Source: Ipomoea triloba (Eukaryota; Streptophyta; Magnoliopsida; Solanales; Convolvulaceae). From it: a stretch of DNA of 64,000 bases. Location of the stretch: contig NC_044923.1 of assembly GCF_003576645.1 (NCBI RefSeq), positions 7,281,417 to 7,345,416 on the forward strand. The letters are read 5' to 3'. A program made the translations under genes and the position numbers. Positions 59,044 through 64,000 of this stretch are shown in pieces; within the stretch, counting starts at the first letter, position 1; every line of letters begins with the position of its first letter. The notes below the pieces were generated by a model. The model was not told the origin of the DNA. It was given only the letters and a program-made list of their open reading frames with translations, and did no database searches.

Positions 59044-59806
59044 CAATTGTTATACCCTGCGTCACGGTGCACATAACAATGTGCGCCACGGTGCACATAG
59101 CAATGTGCACCACGTACGTAAAACGACGTCATTTTGGTGTTAGTGGACGCGGACACGAATGACTCAGGAAATTCATTATCTATAATACACATAATCATTA
59201 TCTATAATACACAGAACGTTTGCCTAGAATACACAAAATGTTTGCCCAGAATACACAGAATATTGACACAAAATACACAGATGTTAGTGGATGCGAACGC
59301 GGACGCGAATGACTCCAGGGAATTCATTATCTATAATACACATAATCATTATATAGAATACACATAACGTTTGCCTAGAATACACATAATGTTTGCCGAG
59401 AATACACAGGATATTGACACAAAATACACAGAGAACTCATCCTCCTAACATTCGAATGCACAAACACATCACAACTTGTGTTAATAACATGAATACACAG
59501 AATATTTACACAAAATACACAGAACTCATCCTCCTAAACATTCGAATGCACAAACACATCACAACATATGTTACTAACATGAAATCACAACATGTGTTAC
59601 TAACATGAATACACATAACAGTTGCCTAGAATACACAGAACGGTTGCCTGGAATACACAGAATATTAACATAAATACAGACAGGCCGAAACGGGAAATGT
59701 GATTTTAAAAAAAAAACGGATGATTAGTTTAGAATGCTCAAAACGACGTCGTTTAGGTACGTGGTGCACATTGCTATGTGCACCATGGTGCACAGTATAA
59801 TTTGCC
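59044..59806. mobile_element. Small MULE-type element with AATACACA array and TSD
   Basis: The left end CAATTGTTATACCCTGCG and the inverted right end GGCAAATTATACTGTGCACC carry the same outer sequences as the large MULE. Each end then has a GGTGCACATAGCAATGTGC-type hairpin and AAACGACGTCxTTT. The interior is filled with GAATACACAGAA and AATACACATAA words, with a duplicated block (GTGGACGCGGACACGAATGA). Exact flanking repeats CTTTCTAAA (59,035-59,043 and 59,807-59,815) prove a 9-bp target duplication. The open frames are repeat artefacts. Confidence 0.8.
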
Positions 59807-59934
59807 CTTTCTAAAATATTGGGCTCAGCACAATATAAAATCAATTTCATCAGAATATCCAAAGCTCAAGGAGATTAAAATACGTGGATCAAGCCTCCAA
59901 TACGTATACCTTCAAATTTGAGACCAATATGCAA

Positions 59935-60130
59935 ATTATTATGTCAACTATGAATGTAAGATACTTTTTTAATATATTAAAAATATATTATTTGTGTACC
60001 GAATATACATTATTTGATAATATATAAAAAATTATATATTAATCTTAATATACGTTATGTATACAAATAATATACTTTTTATATATTAAAAATATATTTT
60101 TTGTTTATGGTTCATGACCATTGTCCATTG
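59935..60130. mobile_element. GTACATTATT-family MITE fragment
   Basis: Contains TATATTATTTGTGTACCGAA and ATATACATTATTTGATAATA words like the other family members, with weak ends (GTCAACTATG left, GTTCATGACC right). Confidence 0.4.
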
Positions 60131-61172
60131 AATAATGATTGACCATTGGGCCAAGGAATTATTGGATTGCTAATTTTTATTTTTTTTCATAATAAAGTAT
60201 CTAATTTTGAGAATTAAAATGCATGTGATGCATAAAAGATACTACTATGTTTATAGAGGACATACCACTATAATTCATGTATTTTGTTCTTCGATAAGGA
60301 TTGTGCTAGTACTTGCACCAAGTGAGTGAATGTAAGATTTTCCCTAATAATATATATTATATATTATGGTCTTAATTAAGTGGTGCAAGTTCACTAGGCT
60401 TACTAAGTAGTTTGGTTGGGGTGGATAACTAGAAGTTGTTAGTCAATCAGATTCTCTGTCTAATATAAACATGTATTAATGAGGTACATGATATACATTA
60501 TATAGCACATTCAGTTACGGTACTCATACTGCTCGATAGACACCGATACATCATCTAGGGTTCTGAGTCAAGTATGGGACAAAAATGGTTGACAGTCTAC
60601 GGTCTACCATTCAAAAGCAACATAACAAGATGCCAACTATGGCTAGAGAGGCAACATAACAAGATGTCAACTATGATTGGAGATCAACATTGCTTCAGCT
60701 TCTGCTACTACGGATTTAAGTTTCTCGTAGATTATTATTCTGGTTAGATTATATTTATATCTAACACCTTATACCATGGAAATATTTCAATTTTGAAATT
60801 TGAAATTGATTTCCTTTTTATAATTCATTCTAACTAAATAGAATTTTAATATTATAGATATGATATATTTTATTATGTAAATTTCGTAAATAGTTTCCGA
60901 TAGTACTATAGTTTGAGTGCTTGAACTATAATATCATTTATACATTTTATCCTGGGAGACTAACGCAACGACGCCCCTAATACCCCTAGTAGATAGTGAA
61001 TCAGTTTTAAGGAAAGTTTGTTTCGCACGACTTGGATCCTTAGGGTGTATGTAAACCCATGAATCAAAACGCACCCTAAGTATTTATCCTACATGCCCCA
61101 ATTGGTCATCGCTAATCTCCGCCTCGATCTCTGTCGCCCTAGTTGGGCTTCAATTCCTCAACGCTAACTTAG

Positions 61173-61640
61173 GGTGTGTTTGGTTCGCACATGAGAATCG
61201 AAATATATCGGAATGAGAATCAAATACTAGTAATAGTAATGAGTTTTGGTGAAAGTATTTTGCATATTTGGTAGTATGGTGAAGTTAGAATGATTACCAA
61301 TATTGATGTTTGGTTGTATATGATCCTATAATGGGAATACATGTTTTAAAAATATAAAAGCAAAAAATCAAGACAATTGATCCTAATATAATAACATTCA
61401 AAACATCAATCTGAACAAAAAAATTAAAATAAAAATCTAAAAGTACTAATCCAAACTTAAATACTAGATTATCAATAATATGGAATGATACATTTTTTAA
61501 TTAAGGAATTAGATTTTTAATTGGTCGAAGTAGTAATCAAATCCCTGTGTTTGTTTTAGAAAGTTGTCAACTAAACATTAACTATGATTTTGATTCTCAT
61601 TTTTAGTGACATAGTGTGTAAACCAATGAACCAAACACAC
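61173..61640. mobile_element. TIR MITE, copy in duplication unit 2
   Basis: Ends GGGTGTGTTTGGTTCGCAC and GAACCAAACACACT. It is the orthologue within the duplication of 56,362-56,828. Confidence 0.55.
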
Positions 61641-61649
61641 TAATTTTCT

Positions 61650-61818
61650 CTATCGGGCCCGGTGTGGATGGCAAAACGGTTCGGGTTACTCAAACCGAAC
61701 CGAAAAATTGACCGGTTCATGTTTTAGAAGTACCGAACGGTTCGATTAAAAATCGAACCGAACCAAAAAACGAACGCTTTTTTTTTAATTAAATATAAAT
61801 ATATATTATATATAATAA

Positions 61819-61894
<76 letters not shown>

Positions 61895-62226
61895 TATATT
61901 TCCAAACTGGAATGAATTTGGAATTCATTCCAGCCAGTTTTGAAATTTTAATTTTGGTTTTATTTTTTTTAAAATTTGTTTGAATTGTTAATTTGTTATG
62001 TTGGTATTTAATATTTAGATATTGGACTCTGGATTTGGGTTATGTGGTGTTTCAGTTATTACAGTGTCCCGTTACGTCGTGGCGCCCCCGACCGCCTTCT
62101 CCCCTAGGAAATGTTAAAATTCGGGGGTCGTAAACCGAACCAAACACCGAACCGGGCCGAACTCTAATGTTAAATTAAAAAAAAAAAAATCGAAACCGAA
62201 CCGAAGACCGAAACGCCCACCCCTAG
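61650..62226. mobile_element. TIR element inserted only in unit 2
   Basis: The left end GGTGTGGATGGCAAAACGG is followed by CAAACCGAACCG. The right end is GACCGAAACGCCCACCCC, preceded by ACCGAACCGGGCCGAA. It includes a TA microsatellite (61,815-61,880). It is absent from the matching place in unit 1 (about 56,850), so it postdates the duplication. Confidence 0.6.
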
Positions 62227-62296
62227 GACCCGGGATTAGCTGCTTAGTATTTGTTGATTATATTCCTACTTTCTTCTAACAGCATGCTTTACACAA

Positions 62297-62540
62297 TCGT
62301 TATTACATGAACCATGGCACACAGCTGTGTGGATCATAAATAAAAAGTACATTTTAAATATAGTAAAAGTACATTATTTGTTTATATAAAGTACATTATT
62401 TGAAAATACATTATTATTATTATTTTTTGAAAACTTACATTATTTTATATATACTATCAAAATGTACATTCAGTACACAAGTACTTTTAATATCTTAAAA
62501 ATATACCTTATATTCATGATGCACACAATTACGTTGACTT
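62297..62540. mobile_element. GTACATTATT-family MITE, duplication unit 2
   Basis: Counterpart of 57,033-57,255, with CACACAGCTGTGTGGATC at the left. A short TATTATTATTATTTTTTGAA insertion interrupts it near 62,415. Confidence 0.5.
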
Positions 62541-63439
62541 AGTCCAAACAATAATTTGGCTGCTTTAGAATAGGACCTCTTCCTTGTAACTGCATGCTAA
62601 CTACTTTCATTCCTCTGCTGTGATGTATGTATTATTTATACCTCATTTCATTGCTTAATAATATTATTACTCTCAACTTCATATGCACTTCACACACATC
62701 TCAATCTCCTATATATTATATTGGCTTTGCATATTTGCATTGATCTCCTCTCTCTCTCTCTCATCTCCCTAGCCACCACTACCATCCTCGTCTTTCTATC
62801 TGAAAAGTAAGCTTGTTTCTCTACTGTAATTTCGAATTCTTAATCCCTTACTTGCATTTCAGATCTAGATTAATAATGTGTTGTATTCATTTTGGTTTTA
62901 TTTCTCTCGTGATTATACTTTTTGTTGTTCGTGTTAGTATATTTGATCTGTAGGGTTTGACTGGATCTCCATCGTTACCAATCAGAATTTTGCTGTCTCA
63001 GTATGTTTTGCTTGGAATTTGAATATAATAATGTTTTTGAATTATTGAATCAGTTAATATATAGGATTTAAAATTTTATTGTTATTATTATTGCATGCGT
63101 AGATATAAATCTCAGCTCATCATTGTGTTTGCTCGTCCAAAGAAATAGAATGGTGATTCCTCAATGAATGACGCGAAAGTTTTTATCCCATTATATCTTT
63201 ATTTTGTTTATTTAAAAATGAATTTTAATGTGAATGGAGTAGTTTACAAGTAAAATTTTGATTGGACTAACTTTGTATGGAGTTGGAAATCTTAATGGGA
63301 CTAACTTTTTGTGAGTTGAGTTGGAAAGGTATAGTCGACTAACTTCATTTACTTTAGATTTTCATAGATCTGTGTTGTCTCTGCCACTGGAATTCTTACT
63401 TCGAAAAGAAGCACACCATAGTTGAGAAAATAAAAAGTG

Positions 63440-64000
63440 ATGGCTGCCGAGGTGCGAAGTGAGATTGCCGAAACAATAAGTGAGAATGCTAATGAGCATG
63501 TCAAACTAATAAGTAAGTTTCCCGAATTAATAAGTGAGAATCCTGAATTGAAAAATGATGAGTATCCCGAATTAAAAAGTGAGGCTGTCAAAAAAATAAA
63601 TGAGAATGCCAAAACAATAACACTAAGTGAGAATGCTAATGAGTATGTCAAACTAATGAGTAAGTGTGCCGGATTCATAAGTGAGTATCCCGAATTAAGA
63701 AATGAGTATCCCGAATTAGTAAGTGAGGCTGTCAAAATAATAAATAAGAATGCCAAAACAATAAGTGAGATTGCCGAAAAAAAAAGTGTGATTGCCAAAG
63801 GAGAAAATGAGATTGCCAAATTGATAAGTGAGAATGGCAGAAAGAAAAATGAGCTTGCCAAAAAAGAAAATGTGATAGTCAAATTAAAAAGTGTATTTGT
63901 GGAAAAGGAAAAGGAGAAAGCCGAATTAAAGAGTGAGTTTGACACTTGGAGTGTCATACTGGAGGAGTTGGAGTCCCTCAAGGACATGTTGGATAAGGCA
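63440..64000 (+). CDS. Heptad-repeat coiled-coil protein, copy 2 (partial, runs off window)
   Basis: Opens ATGGCTGCCGAGGTGCGAAG (MAAEVRSEIAETISENANE) and stays open for at least 187 codons to the window edge. It is longer than copy 1 (131 aa) because it has more heptads, including recurring YPEL units (SEYPEL, NEYPELV, NDEYPELK) and two occurrences of a larger block (SENANEHVKLI and SENANEYVKLM). The non-repetitive end begins SEFDTWSVILEELESLKDM, matching DMWSVIREEMKPLEDM of copy 1, so the stop is probably not far outside. The upstream 5'UTR exon and intron are conserved. Function unknown; a coiled-coil structural or scaffold role is only a guess. Confidence 0.7.
   Translation, partial: MAAEVRSEIAETISENANEHVKLISKFPELISENPELKNDEYPELKSEAVKKINENAKTITLSENANEYVKLMSKCAGFISEYPELRNEYPELVSEAVKIINKNAKTISEIAEKKSVIAKGENEIAKLISENGRKKNELAKKENVIVKLKSVFVEKEKEKAELKSEFDTWSVILEELESLKDMLDKA

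Larger units (their letters stand above)
55578..60349 (+). repeat. Tandem segmental duplication, unit 1
   Basis: About 4.77 kb beginning TATATATTAGGGTCTTAATT is repeated from about 60,350 (TATATATTATGGTCTTAATT). The two units share intergenic text, a TIR MITE (56,362-56,828 and 61,173-61,640), a GTACATTATT MITE and the heptad-repeat gene. They differ by insertions and scattered substitutions. Confidence 0.8.
60350..64000 (+). repeat. Tandem segmental duplication, unit 2 (continues beyond window)
   Basis: Homologous to 55,578-58,500 with point changes and indels throughout. It has gained a TIR element at about 61,650-62,226 and extra heptad units in its gene. The right limit is outside the window. 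Confidence 0.8.

Noticed and set aside
63349..63987. Minus-strand 212-codon frame, Ser/Phe/Leu-rich, looking like a membrane protein
   Set aside because: Antisense shadow of the plus-strand heptad repeat. The same shadow appears opposite 58,070-58,465.

Overview
The window looks like eudicot nuclear DNA. It is AT-rich, with plant spliceosomal introns, many short TIR elements (MITEs) and tRNA-derived SINEs, and gene families specific to plants. I suspect Convolvulaceae or a related lamiid from the flavour of the repeats, but that is only an impression. Three host genes are intact as read: a mitochondrial pyruvate carrier subunit (MPC1 type, minus strand, 6.8-9.8 kb), a cellulose-synthase-like G/M-type glycosyltransferase (minus strand, 11.4-17.6 kb, six exons, 740 aa, one intron with a GC donor), and a DCD-domain asparagine-rich protein (plus strand, 48.2-50.3 kb, five exons, 308 aa). 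Two further plus-strand genes at 57.4-58.5 kb and 62.7-64.0 kb are diverged copies inside a tandem segmental duplication. They encode short proteins made almost entirely of heptads, written as a 21-bp DNA repeat; the second runs off the window.

The centre (25,673-42,442) is one large Mutator-like element (MULE). It has matching ends that are themselves long hairpins and a 9-10 bp target-site duplication (ATATAAAGGC). On the left, plus strand, is a FAR1/MULE/SWIM-type transposase gene with five exons, including a tandemly duplicated 60-bp exon, one frameshift and one stop. On the right, minus strand and convergent, is an eight-exon gene for a ULP1-like (C48) cysteine protease. This layout recalls the KAONASHI-type MULEs that carry ULP-like genes. 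Introns and spacers of the element are filled with degenerate ATTCACA/TGTGAAT repeats. Much of the protease gene appears twice, on either side of a 25-N gap. The first copy is studded with small deletions, so I read this as overlapping contig ends placed in tandem; the real element would then be about 12.1 kb.

Several small non-autonomous elements (2.7-3.1, 10.5, 18.0-18.3, 52.4-52.8 and 59.0-59.8 kb) share the outer terminal sequence of the big element (GCAAATTATGCC at one end, CAATTGTTATGCC at the other). Most also carry a hairpin next to the end, and several carry internal short-motif arrays; two have clean 9-10 bp target-site duplications. They look like its deletion derivatives or relatives. 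A second MITE family (ends near CCACACAACTGTGTGG, interior GTACATTATT repeats) is scattered through the window. The remaining intergenic DNA holds hAT-like and Harbinger-like MITEs, SINE copies, microsatellites, a probable LTR-type remnant with five regularly spaced hairpins (54.1-55.6 kb), and one TIR element with nine consecutive hairpins (18.8-19.2 kb).
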